NCBI RefSeq assembly: GCF_014836615.1
Contig: NZ_JACSQN010000005.1
Location: 186,001-250,000 of the forward strand
Reading direction: 5' to 3'
Origin: Sporosarcina quadrami
GTDB lineage: Bacteria; Bacillota; Bacilli; Bacillales_A; Planococcaceae
Length of the DNA: 64,000 nt
Position numbers and translations under genes: made by a program. Numbering within the stretch: the stretch's first letter is position 1; the number at the start of each line of letters is the position of its first letter. The notes beneath the pieces were generated by a model. That model worked only from the letters and a program-made list of their open reading frames with translations, was not told the DNA's origin and did not search any database. Of this stretch, positions 24,379 to 32,248 are shown piece after piece.

Positions 24379-24659
24379 AGATCCGCACGACCGAAGTGAA
24401 TTAAATTGTATTTTAATAAATTCATTTTTGATTTGATTTCTTCGAAGAGTTTCAATCGTTCATCAGCGACTAACGAGCAATCCCTCTTACGCTGTAGTCG
24501 TCGTACCTTGCTATCCGTCACATAGGATGTGTAGTGATAATAGCAATGCTCACAGTCAAAGTAAGTTTCGTGGATGTTATTCGGATGCTTCTTTTCTTTG
24601 AAAACAACATCAGTGATTTTACCGCAATGATCGCAGAGTGCTGTGACTGGTTTAGTCAT
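24375..24659 (-). CDS. zinc-ribbon phage protein
   Basis: A 94-residue protein from ATG 24659 (MTKPVTALCDHCGKI), after GGGAGGG. CDHC and CEHC form a zinc ribbon (residues about 9-42), followed by a helical basic segment (KVRRLQRKRDCSLV). It overlaps the HNH gene by 4 bases. The function is unknown. Confidence 0.7.
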   Translation of the reverse strand: MTKPVTALCDHCGKITDVVFKEKKHPNNIHETYFDCEHCYYHYTSYVTDSKVRRLQRKRDCSLVADERLKLFEEIKSKMNLLKYNLIHFGRADL

Positions 24660-24703
24660 TGTTATCCCTCCCTCATAATAAAAAAGACACCCGAATGGAT
24701 GTC

Positions 24704-25192
24704 TCATTTTCTGTCTATATTAATTGTCATACCCTCGTGTGAATCTCCGACAACAAAATCGGCAAGCGTAACGTCATAGTCGCCATCTTGATAAGTGACA
24801 ATGTCGTCATTACCTAGCGCCTTGTCATAGTTGTTTTCGTATAATGATTGATCGAGTCCAAGTGATTTGATTAATACCAATGACGATTCGTAGCCCGTCC
24901 CTGTCTTATCTGTGTATGGAGAATCACCTGATATGCTCATATTGTATCCTGTTACTTTTCCATCGGTGTATTTTGCATGAAGGGTTTGTTCCCCTTCCAG
25001 TTGGTATAACGTTTGAATGGTTGCGTATTTCTCTTCCTCAATTTCGCCGAAGTCCTTTTCTTTCAGAATATCGACAGAAGTATAATCGTATGCCGCGTCA
25101 TTGTATGATTCGACAAATGAATCCAACTCCTTACTACTGGAGCACGCTGTTAAAAATAGCAATGCCCCAAAAATGATTAACCCTTTTTTCAT
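24704..25192 (-). CDS. phage-encoded lipoprotein, possible superinfection exclusion
   Basis: A 162-residue lipoprotein: signal peptide MKKGLIIFGALLFLTAC with the lipobox LTAC, Cys17 being lipidated. The mature part is acidic and beta-rich (YESSLVLIKSLGL). It is the first gene after the structured RNA and promoter at 25231-25396. Surface lipoproteins in temperate Gram-positive phages can block DNA entry of related phages (as Ltp of TP-J34 does); that role here is an inference from type and place. Confidence 0.8.
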   Translation of the reverse strand: MKKGLIIFGALLFLTACSSSKELDSFVESYNDAAYDYTSVDILKEKDFGEIEEEKYATIQTLYQLEGEQTLHAKYTDGKVTGYNMSISGDSPYTDKTGTGYESSLVLIKSLGLDQSLYENNYDKALGNDDIVTYQDGDYDVTLADFVVGDSHEGMTINIDRK

Positions 25193-25230
25193 TCCTTCTC
25201 CCCCTTTTTGTTAATGATAACCAATTAGGC

Positions 25231-25362
25231 AGGAAAAGAAAACCACCCACACAACAATAACAGCAACTTTCCGCGCTGGTTAGTTCAGCGAGTAACGAAG
25301 TTTGCGAGTGTTCCGCTGTTTGTTAGTTTTCCGACTAACAGTTGTGTGAGTGGTTTTGCAAG
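25231..25362 (-). ncRNA. structured phage RNA at the head of the late operon
   Basis: About 130 nt on the minus strand starting near 25362. A 17-bp stem joins both ends (25341-25357 with 25239-25255). The single non-Watson-Crick pair is U:G on the minus strand but C:A on the plus strand, so the minus RNA is the folded one. Inside are a 7-bp hairpin (25321-25340), a stem AACAGC/GCUGUU (25315-25320 with 25259-25264) and a 5-bp hairpin (25274-25290). The 3' end is followed by UUUUCUUUUCC, like a terminator. CGGAA occurs three times. It is laid out like the lambda PR' leader (6S) RNA. No known RNA family is claimed. Confidence 0.7.
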
Positions 25363-25368
25363 GGGGAA

Positions 25369-25396
25369 ATTATTTAACAGATAACCAGTCTGTCAA
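25369..25396 (-). promoter_or_regulatory. strong SigA promoter for the structured RNA and late genes
   Basis: On the minus strand TTGACA (25391-25396, perfect -35), 16-base spacer, AATAAT (25369-25374). The predicted start near 25362 is 5 bases before the first arm of the long stem. No other minus promoter as good was seen before the packaging genes. Confidence 0.75.
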
Positions 25397-25404
25397 ACGT
25401 CTAC

Positions 25405-25456
25405 GATATCACTATATCAAGATTCAATGGCTCGATAGTGCCAACCTTGTGCCAAC
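25405..25456. promoter_or_regulatory. upstream repeats, candidate late-activator site
   Basis: GATAT-CACT-ATATC (25405-25418) is a perfect inverted repeat just upstream of the -35. GTGCCAAC occurs twice with an 11-bp period (25438-25445, 25449-25456), one helical turn. Both lie in the intergenic region between the gene at 25493 and the late promoter. Confidence 0.5.
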
Positions 25457-25492
25457 TTGTTTTGAAGTTGCGTGCTTTAGTCGTACTGTTTA

Positions 25493-26080
25493 TCAAGCTG
25501 TTTTAGATTTCTTCCGCTCCGATTGTTCAATAACCATTTTCAATCCAACCCAGTAACCAATTAATCGATGAGGCAATTTCTTTCCAAAATCCCAAACACC
25601 TTCCATAACATCTGAATCTGCAGATGTATCTTGATATACATTCATTAGCCATGCACGATATGATTCCATTGATGAACTTTCTTCAATAGCTGACAAGATA
25701 GCCTCGTAGATTTCTTGCCCATCTTCTAATTCATTCAGTTCGTATTCTTCCCAGTGCTCTTTCAGTTCCTTTTTCGCGAGATTCTCGTCGAAGTCCCAAC
25801 GTTCTTCGCAAAATGCAGAAAGCTTACCAGTGAAGTAGTGAAGCTCAAAATCCTCAATATTTTTCAGTGTCGCTGCACAAGTAAGTGAATATACCGCTTC
25901 GCCAATATCACCAGAGACAAATACATTATTACCAGAAAGAACATACTTAGTGCGGTACATATTTGTGCCTGGCTTTCCCCAAGTTATCACTTGTAAGCCT
26001 TCCTCACCTCTTACTTCAGCCACATGGTCTTTGAACCAGTGACAACGAATTTCCTCTTTTACTCGCTCGATATGGTCCAT
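25493..26080 (-). CDS. phage protein, unknown (195 aa)
   Basis: A 195-residue soluble acidic protein: MDHIERVKEEIRCHWFKDHV, GNNVFVSGDIGEAVYSLTCA, and HRLIGYWVGLKMVIEQ. Proteins of this type are found in the middle region of phages of Bacilli, but no function is established that I can name. It is the last gene before the late promoter. Confidence 0.7.
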   Translation of the reverse strand: MDHIERVKEEIRCHWFKDHVAEVRGEEGLQVITWGKPGTNMYRTKYVLSGNNVFVSGDIGEAVYSLTCAATLKNIEDFELHYFTGKLSAFCEERWDFDENLAKKELKEHWEEYELNELEDGQEIYEAILSAIEESSSMESYRAWLMNVYQDTSADSDVMEGVWDFGKKLPHRLIGYWVGLKMVIEQSERKKSKTA

Positions 26081-26121
26081 AATAATTCCCCTCTCTTTTT
26101 TTCAGAGTTTTTATCAAATAT

Positions 26122-26535
26122 TCACCATTCCCCCATAAGTTTGGCGACAGAATAAACAATTTCATCCCTCATTCGAAACAGCGTGCGTCTGGACACGTTC
26201 AACTCACAAGCAATTCCGTCAAAAGTTTTCGTCTGCGGTTTCGCGAAGAAGTATAGCTGCACGAAGTCCTTATGTTCTTTGTCGCATGATTCGAGCATTG
26301 TCTCTATAGCGTCCACAGTGGTTCTTAATCGTGAAATACGCCTATCCTCTACTAAACGTATAGCGTATCGCTCTGTGGGGGAAGAGGGGAGATTAGATCC
26401 ACCTCCGACTGCCTCTGCTCCGTTGCGGTCGTATAAAATCTCCTGTCTGCGATTCTTGTATTCTTTAAGCGTGTGATGGTAGTGCCTAATTTCAGACTCG
26501 ATGTATTTATAAGTTGTGCGGTCAAGTTTTGTCAT
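26122..26535 (-). CDS. RinA/ArpU-family late transcriptional regulator
   Basis: A 137-residue protein: an N-terminal coiled region, a central RLRTTVDAIETMLESCD-like segment with FVQLYFF, and a C-terminal sigma-4-like helix-turn-helix (TFDGIACELNVSRRTLFRMRDEI). RinA of staphylococcal phages activates the packaging/structural operon. Its gene sits one gene before the late promoter at 25369-25396, the standard place, so that promoter region is its likely target. Confidence 0.82.
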   Translation of the reverse strand: MTKLDRTTYKYIESEIRHYHHTLKEYKNRRQEILYDRNGAEAVGGGSNLPSSPTERYAIRLVEDRRISRLRTTVDAIETMLESCDKEHKDFVQLYFFAKPQTKTFDGIACELNVSRRTLFRMRDEIVYSVAKLMGEW

Positions 26536-26539
26536 GTAG

Positions 26540-26689
26540 TCACTCCCTTTGCTTCGAACTGGAAGTGCTAAGTAGAGCGGGCAATAAAAAAGCCCACATA
26601 ACCTTTAAACTCCCAGTTGTCATAATTGCTACAATTACTGCTAATGATACTGACATCCAAGCAATCGCAATTGTCGTAGTTTCTTTCAT
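26540..26689 (-). CDS. small single-pass membrane protein (49 aa)
   Basis: ATG 26689 follows GGGGAG by 9 bases. Sequence MKETTTIAIAWMSVSLAVIV with one or two hydrophobic stretches to residue 41 and a short Ser/Lys tail. No family recognised. Confidence 0.65.
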   Translation of the reverse strand: MKETTTIAIAWMSVSLAVIVAIMTTGSLKVMWAFLLPALLSTSSSKQRE

Positions 26690-26721
26690 GTGATTACTCC
26701 CCTTTATCTTCGAACTGTTTA

Positions 26722-27180
26722 TTAATCTTTCATGAAAACCAACCAATGCGTTTTGCTTCTTCGATTTCCGAACAGTGGTTTGAAATCTATAACTTTGAGA
26801 ATTTCGTTTAATTTGATTTGGTCTTCGTTCCATTTGAAAATCAGTGTGCCGTTTGGTTTCAAAACTCTCATACATTCGTTAAAGCCTTCTCGTATGTCGG
26901 TTGGCCAAGTCTCTTCTAATATCCCATACTTCTTTCCGAGCCATGACTTCTCTCCGGCTTTTATTAAGTGTGGTGGATCAAACACAACCATATAAAATGA
27001 CTCATCCTCGAATGGAATATTTCTGAAGTCGGCAACAATATCCGGATTCACTTCTAGCTTTCTTCCGTCGCATAGTTTTTCTGAAACTACCCTTTTATCC
27101 ATGTAAACTGCATCATCGTTTTGTTTATCGAACCAAAACATCCGACTGCCGCAACAGGCATCTAAAACTCGTTGCTCCAA
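26722..27180 (-). CDS. SAM-dependent methyltransferase with DPPH motif
   Basis: A class I methyltransferase of about 152 residues. TTG 27180 has GGGGG 7 bases upstream; a longer frame begins at 27204 without one. SAM-binding motif VLDACCGSRMFW and catalytic FDPPH (DPPY-like, as in N6-adenine/N4-cytosine amino methylases) are present, and VLKPNGTLIFKWNE follows. There is no clear target-recognition domain, so the substrate (DNA, RNA or other) is open. Confidence 0.78.
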   Translation of the reverse strand: MEQRVLDACCGSRMFWFDKQNDDAVYMDKRVVSEKLCDGRKLEVNPDIVADFRNIPFEDESFYMVVFDPPHLIKAGEKSWLGKKYGILEETWPTDIREGFNECMRVLKPNGTLIFKWNEDQIKLNEILKVIDFKPLFGNRRSKTHWLVFMKD

Positions 27181-27220
27181 TTTACTACCCCCTTCATCAC
27201 TCAACCATATTTGTCCACTA

Positions 27221-27352
27221 TCAATCCTCGCCCAACCTCCGCCGATACTCTGCCATCAACTCTTTATCTGTCATTCGCTCAAACGCCGATTCGCGATACC
27301 CTGTCCACACGACGAGCAGAGTGATAATTTGTTCGCGTTCTTGCGGATGCAT
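27221..27352 (-). CDS. small phage protein, BH0509-like (43 aa)
   Basis: ATG 27352 overlaps the dUTPase stop in TGATG. MHPQEREQIITLLVVWTGYR followed by FERMTDKELMAEYRRRL, which resembles the BH0509 family (MTDxELxxxY). The function is unknown. Confidence 0.6.
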   Translation of the reverse strand: MHPQEREQIITLLVVWTGYRESAFERMTDKELMAEYRRRLGED

Positions 27353-27873
27353 CAGTACCCACTCTCCTGTCGTTCGTGATTGATAGCGTTCTTGGCGTAG
27401 TAAGCAGTTTCGATTTCGTCCCAAGTGAAACCAAGCATTTCGCCAAGATATATGAATGTCTGTAAGAGTTCTAGGCAATAATCATCATCACGCAACCCTA
27501 TCGTGTAATCGATCGCTCGTAAAAATTGTGTTGTAACATCAGACTCTTTATAAATAGGATTTATAGAGTCATAATCAAATCGATAGACACCGACTTCCAT
27601 CCCAATCGATAAAATGAAATGCAGGCAGTCAACGTATTCTTCGAGAAGTGGGTTCTTATAGGGTTCTCCCCAAGCAGTTACTGGAATATTTGTCCGTGGC
27701 TCTCGATTCTCACTCCAAAATTTGAAGCCCCGCCATTCATTCGCCAATTCGCCCAACTCTACTTGCAAAGCTAGAATCTTCATCGACAACAGATCTTGCC
27801 CTTCCAATCCCTTTTCCTTCACAATCTTTTCGTCCAGTTTACGTTGTGTTTCAAATAGTTTATTTAGATTCAC
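27352..27873 (-). CDS. dimeric dUTP diphosphatase (dUTPase_2, all-alpha)
   Basis: A 173-residue enzyme that hydrolyses dUTP to dUMP and keeps uracil out of phage DNA. The MazG-like metal-binding motifs are present: ALQVELGELANEWRGFKFW (ExxE) and EEYVDCLHFILSIG (ExxD). An all-alpha enzyme unrelated to trimeric dUTPases. In phages of staphylococci such dUTPases also de-repress SaPIs; nothing here shows that. Confidence 0.9.
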   Translation of the reverse strand: MNLNKLFETQRKLDEKIVKEKGLEGQDLLSMKILALQVELGELANEWRGFKFWSENREPRTNIPVTAWGEPYKNPLLEEYVDCLHFILSIGMEVGVYRFDYDSINPIYKESDVTTQFLRAIDYTIGLRDDDYCLELLQTFIYLGEMLGFTWDEIETAYYAKNAINHERQESGY

Positions 27874-28925
27874 ACCATCACCTCATCCAATTGTTCTTGT
27901 AAATAAACACGTTGCTCCATGAGCATGACATTCATCGTTTCTGTGTGTTTCAGCCGTTCGAGCATGCGTTTCAATCGGTCATTTTCTTCTTCAAGGTCTG
28001 TAAAGTCTGCTACGAGCTTCGAATACTCCTCCTGGTCAACCTGTTTCGCTTGCTGCCCGAGTGCAGATTCAGCGTCTGCTAGTTTTTGTTGCAACCGTTG
28101 CAGAATATCGCGTTGTTTGTTATTCGCGTCTTTCAGTAGTTCATTTTCAGCCTTTAACGATTCTTCTGTTGCGTCCTCTCCCTTTTGCATAATTACACCC
28201 TCCTTTTCGTCTATCGAAACTGTAGTGACCTCCTGTGTCTTCCTAACGACAGCAAGTTCATTCAATCTCTTCCAACGTGCGAAACTCGTATTTGCTATGC
28301 CGTATTTCTCTTTCACCCACGAATCGGATCGCTTGTCCTTTTTATGTGCAAGGTATTTATCTACAGTCAGTTCCTTGATTGGCGCGCCCTTCACATAGTC
28401 CGTTTTCGGTCTACCGCGTTTCTTCGGAGCAGGTTTCGGCTTAACTGTTTTCTTTGCCTTTTTGGCGATTTCGCCTTTTGCTTTTTTCCACGTGTAAAAT
28501 CTATCACTCGACCATCTGAGCGCCCTCATAATGACGCGGTCATCAATCTTTTCATCTTTCATGTCCAGGTAGATTTCCCACGTGATGTTGTCGGCGTTAA
28601 TATGACTGAATAGGTCTTCCATCGCCATAGGTCGTTTTGGGCCCGACTTCTCCGGATCTCCCGCAAGCCGTCTCCCCAAGTCGCGCATTTCTACTGATGC
28701 CGGACAATCGCAATGATAGCCATTCGCTTCTCTGCCCGCTCGAACTTTACATTCTTCACAAACTTTATCTTTCAATGTTTCGATTTTAGCTAATATGGCC
28801 AAACGTTCTTTCTTTTTGCGTTTGCGTTCGGCTGTGAATTTTTGTCGTTGGTCAAAACTCATTTTATCCAGCTTTTTAAGCTTTTGACTTGCCGCGTATC
28901 CATCCACATCTGCGTTTACTGTCAA
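27870..28925 (-). CDS. zinc-finger / coiled-coil phage protein
   Basis: About 351 residues from TTG 28925, which has GGAGGG 7 bases upstream. A Cys-rich patch (VCEECKVRAG and YHCDCPASVE, residues about 55-75) can bind zinc. Residues about 170-180 are AT-hook-like (KKRGRPKTD). A long C-terminal coiled coil (about 250-350) follows. Probably DNA-associated. Similar proteins occur in Bacillus phages near the sigma-like gene; no function is established. Confidence 0.65.
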   Translation of the reverse strand: MTVNADVDGYAASQKLKKLDKMSFDQRQKFTAERKRKKKERLAILAKIETLKDKVCEECKVRAGREANGYHCDCPASVEMRDLGRRLAGDPEKSGPKRPMAMEDLFSHINADNITWEIYLDMKDEKIDDRVIMRALRWSSDRFYTWKKAKGEIAKKAKKTVKPKPAPKKRGRPKTDYVKGAPIKELTVDKYLAHKKDKRSDSWVKEKYGIANTSFARWKRLNELAVVRKTQEVTTVSIDEKEGVIMQKGEDATEESLKAENELLKDANNKQRDILQRLQQKLADAESALGQQAKQVDQEEYSKLVADFTDLEEENDRLKRMLERLKHTETMNVMLMEQRVYLQEQLDEVMV

Positions 28926-29551
28926 TTGACTCCCTCCCACTTGGTATATAACTGCCTTATTTTCGCTATATCTCGCCCAACCTGTGATTGACTGATGTTT
29001 AACGCTTTAGCAATTTCGTTTTGCGTGGCGTCTTTATACATCAAACCGAGCATCACTTTCTGACGGTCTGATAATAGATTGATAAAGTCATCCACAGTGA
29101 GATTCGTTTTATCGTCTTCCGTTACAATTACATCCAACAGACTGCTTTCTTCTCCTAGTAGCGCATCTAAGGATTTTAATCGTGAATTTTTATACGCAAG
29201 AAGCGCACGTTTAACTTCCGACTTGGACTGCTTCAATTGCTCGCTTATTTCCTCCACAGAATTGTCACCTAACCCTCTGCGTCTAATCGCGTGCATGATT
29301 GCGTTGGTTTTATGCGGTATATAGACTGGGCTGTTTAACTCCCTCGCTTTAATCTGTACGGCGAATCTTACGTGTTGGGAAAGATACCCTGCGATTGGAA
29401 TGCCTGCGCCCTCGTCAAACTTGCGATAGGCAACGAGCAGCGCGATTACTCCTTCTGTAAATAAATCTTCATATTCTGCTAGGAACGCATACTTCTTGGC
29501 AACACTGGCAAGTAGTGGCCTGTAGTCCTGGATGAGTTGTTGTTCAATCAT
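28922..29551 (-). CDS. sigma-70 family RNA polymerase sigma factor, phage-encoded
   Basis: A 209-residue protein from ATG 29551, coupled to the previous gene by an 8-base overlap. Region 2 (EYEDLFTEGVIALLVAYRKFDEG), region 3-like (EEISEQLKQSKSEVKRAL) and region 4 helix-turn-helix (ATQNEIAKALNISQSQVGRDIAKI) are all visible. It may redirect host polymerase to middle or late phage promoters. The promoters it would use are not identified here. Confidence 0.88.
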   Translation of the reverse strand: MIEQQLIQDYRPLLASVAKKYAFLAEYEDLFTEGVIALLVAYRKFDEGAGIPIAGYLSQHVRFAVQIKARELNSPVYIPHKTNAIMHAIRRRGLGDNSVEEISEQLKQSKSEVKRALLAYKNSRLKSLDALLGEESSLLDVIVTEDDKTNLTVDDFINLLSDRQKVMLGLMYKDATQNEIAKALNISQSQVGRDIAKIRQLYTKWEGVN

Positions 29552-29711
29552 CGGGATCAACTGCTAGGGCTTGACGGGCTTGCGTGGAACATAAATGACG
29601 GCATTGATTTCTCAAAATTTCCTTCAACGCTTCCCGTAGACGTGCATTTTCTTCTCGTAACTTGTCGATATAGTTGCCATCCTCCATTTGGTCAATAGCG
29701 TCTTTAAACAT
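29544..29711 (-). CDS. small coiled-coil protein (55 aa)
   Basis: ATG 29711 lies behind GGAGG in a purine-rich stretch and overlaps the preceding gene by 8 bases; its stop overlaps the sigma-factor start. MFKDAIDQMEDGNYIDKLRE then a leucine-zipper-like helix. Its tight coupling suggests a partner of one of its neighbours. Confidence 0.6.
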   Translation of the reverse strand: MFKDAIDQMEDGNYIDKLREENARLREALKEILRNQCRHLCSTQARQALAVDPDD

Positions 29712-30270
29712 CCTCCCCACCTCCGAACTCGATGAAGGATTCTGCGGGGTAGAAGCCTTTTAAAGCAGCTTCAGCATAAACCTCTTCAATATCACTCTTA
29801 TCTGTATAAAAGTAGCCCGCTTTATCAACCGCTACGTCACCCTGTTTGAATCCAATATTTTCCCGACCAATCCCCGCCCACACTCTGCGTTCTTTTTCGG
29901 CTTTGATTTCTTCTGGTGTGGCATGGCGTAAAGATGATTTCAAGAAGTATCTAGCTTTTTCGTCATCAACCCACACACGATCTGGTGCAACTCTTTCAAC
30001 TTTCGCAAATCTTCCGTTAGCAGAATTTACAACCCAATCCCCAACCTTATACTGCGGCTCGATTTCGTAACTGTTTCTCACATATAACAGTTTCGCAAAT
30101 TCTTCAATCGTGAAGCCCTTTAGACATTCAAAAGAGTCTACAAAGGTGTGACGCATTTCAATAAAAAATTCTAAATCATTAAGTTTCTTACCTGTTTCCT
30201 TGTCTGAAATCCTTTTGTATGCTTTAAGCATTTCCGCTTGTTCCGCCGTAATTTTCACTTTTTCAATCAT
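29704..30270 (-). CDS. phage protein with SH3-like segments, unknown
   Basis: A 188-residue protein. The N-terminal helical part is followed by a small beta unit (YKVGDWVVNSANGRFAKVER) and a second one (FKQGDVAVDKAGYFYT). These KxGDWV stretches are SH3-like and common in middle-region proteins of Bacillus phages. No function is known to me. Confidence 0.65.
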   Translation of the reverse strand: MIEKVKITAEQAEMLKAYKRISDKETGKKLNDLEFFIEMRHTFVDSFECLKGFTIEEFAKLLYVRNSYEIEPQYKVGDWVVNSANGRFAKVERVAPDRVWVDDEKARYFLKSSLRHATPEEIKAEKERRVWAGIGRENIGFKQGDVAVDKAGYFYTDKSDIEEVYAEAALKGFYPAESFIEFGGGEDV

Positions 30271-30413
30271 TTTCCTCTCTCCTTTTCCAAAATGTCTTGT
30301 ATATATTTCGACTCGTAACTCTTCACAAACTGCCAGAACGTCATATTGTATTTACTATGCAAGTCCAGTTCGATGAATTCACCGCTGCGATGTGCTAGTA
30401 ATTCGTCTGTCAT
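30267..30413 (-). CDS. small phage protein (48 aa)
   Basis: ATG 30413 has GGGAGG 8 bases upstream. MTDELLAHRSGEFIELDLHS, then TFWQFVKSYESKYIQDIL. The start of the next gene overlaps its stop by 4 bases. No recognised family. Confidence 0.55.
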   Translation of the reverse strand: MTDELLAHRSGEFIELDLHSKYNMTFWQFVKSYESKYIQDILEKERGK

Positions 30414-30426
30414 GGTGTGTCCTCCC

Positions 30427-30708
30427 TTACGAGATGAATTCGTCATACATTTCATTCAGTAGTCTTCGCTCTTCCGATTCACGGCGTTCCCTGTACAGCT
30501 CGCAGAACGCTTCTTTTTCTCCTATCGTGTAACCCTCGAATTTTATCCCCAAAAGTTGTCCGGTCAATGAAATGTTATGATTCAACAATCGTTCCTGTGG
30601 TGCCAGTTTCTCCTTGTGATAGGAACACTCAATAACTGCACCGCAATGACTTTCTTTTTCGTGAATGCATGATTCGCATTTATCGTTCATATATGGTCTT
30701 TTTATCAT
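30427..30708 (-). CDS. Cys-rich small phage protein (93 aa)
   Basis: A strong AGGAGG precedes ATG 30708. CESCIHEKESHCGAVIECSY (residues 11-30) can bind zinc; the rest is helical and charged. No family recognised. Confidence 0.6.
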   Translation of the reverse strand: MIKRPYMNDKCESCIHEKESHCGAVIECSYHKEKLAPQERLLNHNISLTGQLLGIKFEGYTIGEKEAFCELYRERRESEERRLLNEMYDEFIS

Positions 30709-30719
30709 TCCACTACCTC

Positions 30720-31715
30720 CTAACAGATCAGTTCCAACTGACCGTCATTATTTGATGTAAAATCCGTTGCGTAATCGTCGTTGATAATCAATTCAAAAAT
30801 AGATTCTAGAATCGGAACAACGATACTGTTTCCTGCTTGGTGATAGAGTGTGCCGTTTAAAAACTCACCTCTTGACGGATGTTCTTTGAGTGCAGCATCG
30901 AAATCCGAATCATCGAACCCCATCAATCGCCAACATTCACGTTCGGTTAAATATCTAAAACGTTCATCATCCACACGAATTACTCCGCTATTCGGGCATC
31001 TCATTTGCTTAGTAGTAATTGTGTAAACAAAGTCTTCCACCTCTTGCAACATCCGACCGCCAAAAGTTCCAGGCACTATCGGTTGTCCAGGCAATTTCTT
31101 AATCATGCTAGGTTGCGTGATGATGTATTTTTCTTCTGTTACATCTTCCAAAAAATAATCAATCGACCGCATAGGTGTTTTTCGCAACTTACTAAAATCA
31201 AATACTCCGTCACCTAAAACTGATACTGTGAAAATCCTTTCTCTCGCCTGCGGGATTCCGAAGTCCCTAGCATCCAAAACTTGATATGAATTTGTATATC
31301 CTAGCTTTTCCATGTCGTCGAGATAGTGATGAAATGCACCGACTAGCTTTTTATTAAATACATTCTTCACGTTTTCCCAAATGACAAACTTAGGCTGCCA
31401 TACTCCTAAACTCTCAATGATTTTGATAGTCTCAAACAGCAATGAACTCCTTGTCCCATCCTCCACGTTGCCACCGTATTGTTTCCCCGCTATCGAAAAG
31501 TCTTGGCATGGTGATCCGTGTACAAGAATGTCTGGTTGCAAGTTGTAACCAACTACGCTTTCTGGCTTGTACCGATTGTCGAACATTGCGTTATAAGTTC
31601 GGACAGCTTTTTCATTCCACTCCACGTAATCAATAGATTTATGGTCAACACCTAAATTGATAAGTGCTTTTCTCGGTGCGCCAATGCCTCCGAACAATTC
31701 TAGGATTTTAACCAT
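30720..31715 (-). CDS. DNA (cytosine-5)-methyltransferase, orphan
   Basis: A 331-residue C5 methylase from ATG 31715 (MVKILELFGGIG), after GGAGA. Motif I FGGIG, motif IV GSPCQDFS with catalytic C70, motif VI ENV, motif VIII QARERIF, and motif X QAGNSI are in order; the short target-recognition region is between VIII and X. No restriction endonuclease gene is adjacent, so it probably masks phage DNA from host restriction. The target sequence cannot be read from the protein. Confidence 0.93.
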   Translation of the reverse strand: MVKILELFGGIGAPRKALINLGVDHKSIDYVEWNEKAVRTYNAMFDNRYKPESVVGYNLQPDILVHGSPCQDFSIAGKQYGGNVEDGTRSSLLFETIKIIESLGVWQPKFVIWENVKNVFNKKLVGAFHHYLDDMEKLGYTNSYQVLDARDFGIPQARERIFTVSVLGDGVFDFSKLRKTPMRSIDYFLEDVTEEKYIITQPSMIKKLPGQPIVPGTFGGRMLQEVEDFVYTITTKQMRCPNSGVIRVDDERFRYLTERECWRLMGFDDSDFDAALKEHPSRGEFLNGTLYHQAGNSIVVPILESIFELIINDDYATDFTSNNDGQLELIC

Positions 31716-32247
31716 GTACATTCTCCGTAAACAGGTCCTTTTCAAATTGTTCAGGATTGTCCTTCATGAATTTCCTCAACTCCACAAAAGTCGGCTTGAC
31801 CTTCCCCATCAGCACTTTTGCTAACTGGACTTTCAGATAGTCGTTCAAATCTTCCACATTGCCTCTTTGCCGATTGATGAAAAAATTCGTGCCGTGATTA
31901 TTGCACATTCCGTATTTCAAAGAAGGTGTGTCGCACCCTTTGACTAGACATTTGAAACTCCCGTAATTCTCGATTTGCTCTTTATGCCAATGGCAATATT
32001 TAGATTCACCCTTTGTTTTTCTGCCGCAATCCGAAACTTCACAATACCTCACGGATTCCTTTTTTCTGCGAGTTCTCAATGCCTGCCCTCCTTGACCGCT
32101 GCAGATCCCACGTTCGACTAATATCTGCCGAACTCTTTCCCTACTCAATCCAAATTCATCACCGATCGATTCCAGCGTTCTTCCGTCCTTGAAGAGTTGG
32201 ACCATTGTTCTATCCCGAATGACCCTTTTTGGTAGTTGAATTGCCAT
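31708..32247 (-). CDS. sigma-4-like HTH protein with zinc motifs
   Basis: A 179-residue protein from ATG 32247, 6 bases after GGAGG. Residues about 15-45 (RTLESIGDEFGLSRERVRQIL) are a sigma region-4 helix-turn-helix. Two zinc-binding patches follow: CEVSDCGRKTKGESKYCHWH and CLVKGCDTPSLKYGMCNNH. Likely a DNA-binding regulator. It overlaps the methylase start. Confidence 0.68.
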   Translation of the reverse strand: MAIQLPKRVIRDRTMVQLFKDGRTLESIGDEFGLSRERVRQILVERGICSGQGGQALRTRRKKESVRYCEVSDCGRKTKGESKYCHWHKEQIENYGSFKCLVKGCDTPSLKYGMCNNHGTNFFINRQRGNVEDLNDYLKVQLAKVLMGKVKPTFVELRKFMKDNPEQFEKDLFTENVHG

Positions 32248-32248
32248 G

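Noticed and set aside
25271-25310. tRNA, suggested by a D-arm-like GGTTAGTTCAG on the plus strand
   Set aside because: No T-arm GTTC, no anticodon stem and no 7-bp acceptor stem in the right places; the stretch is part of the minus-strand RNA fold.
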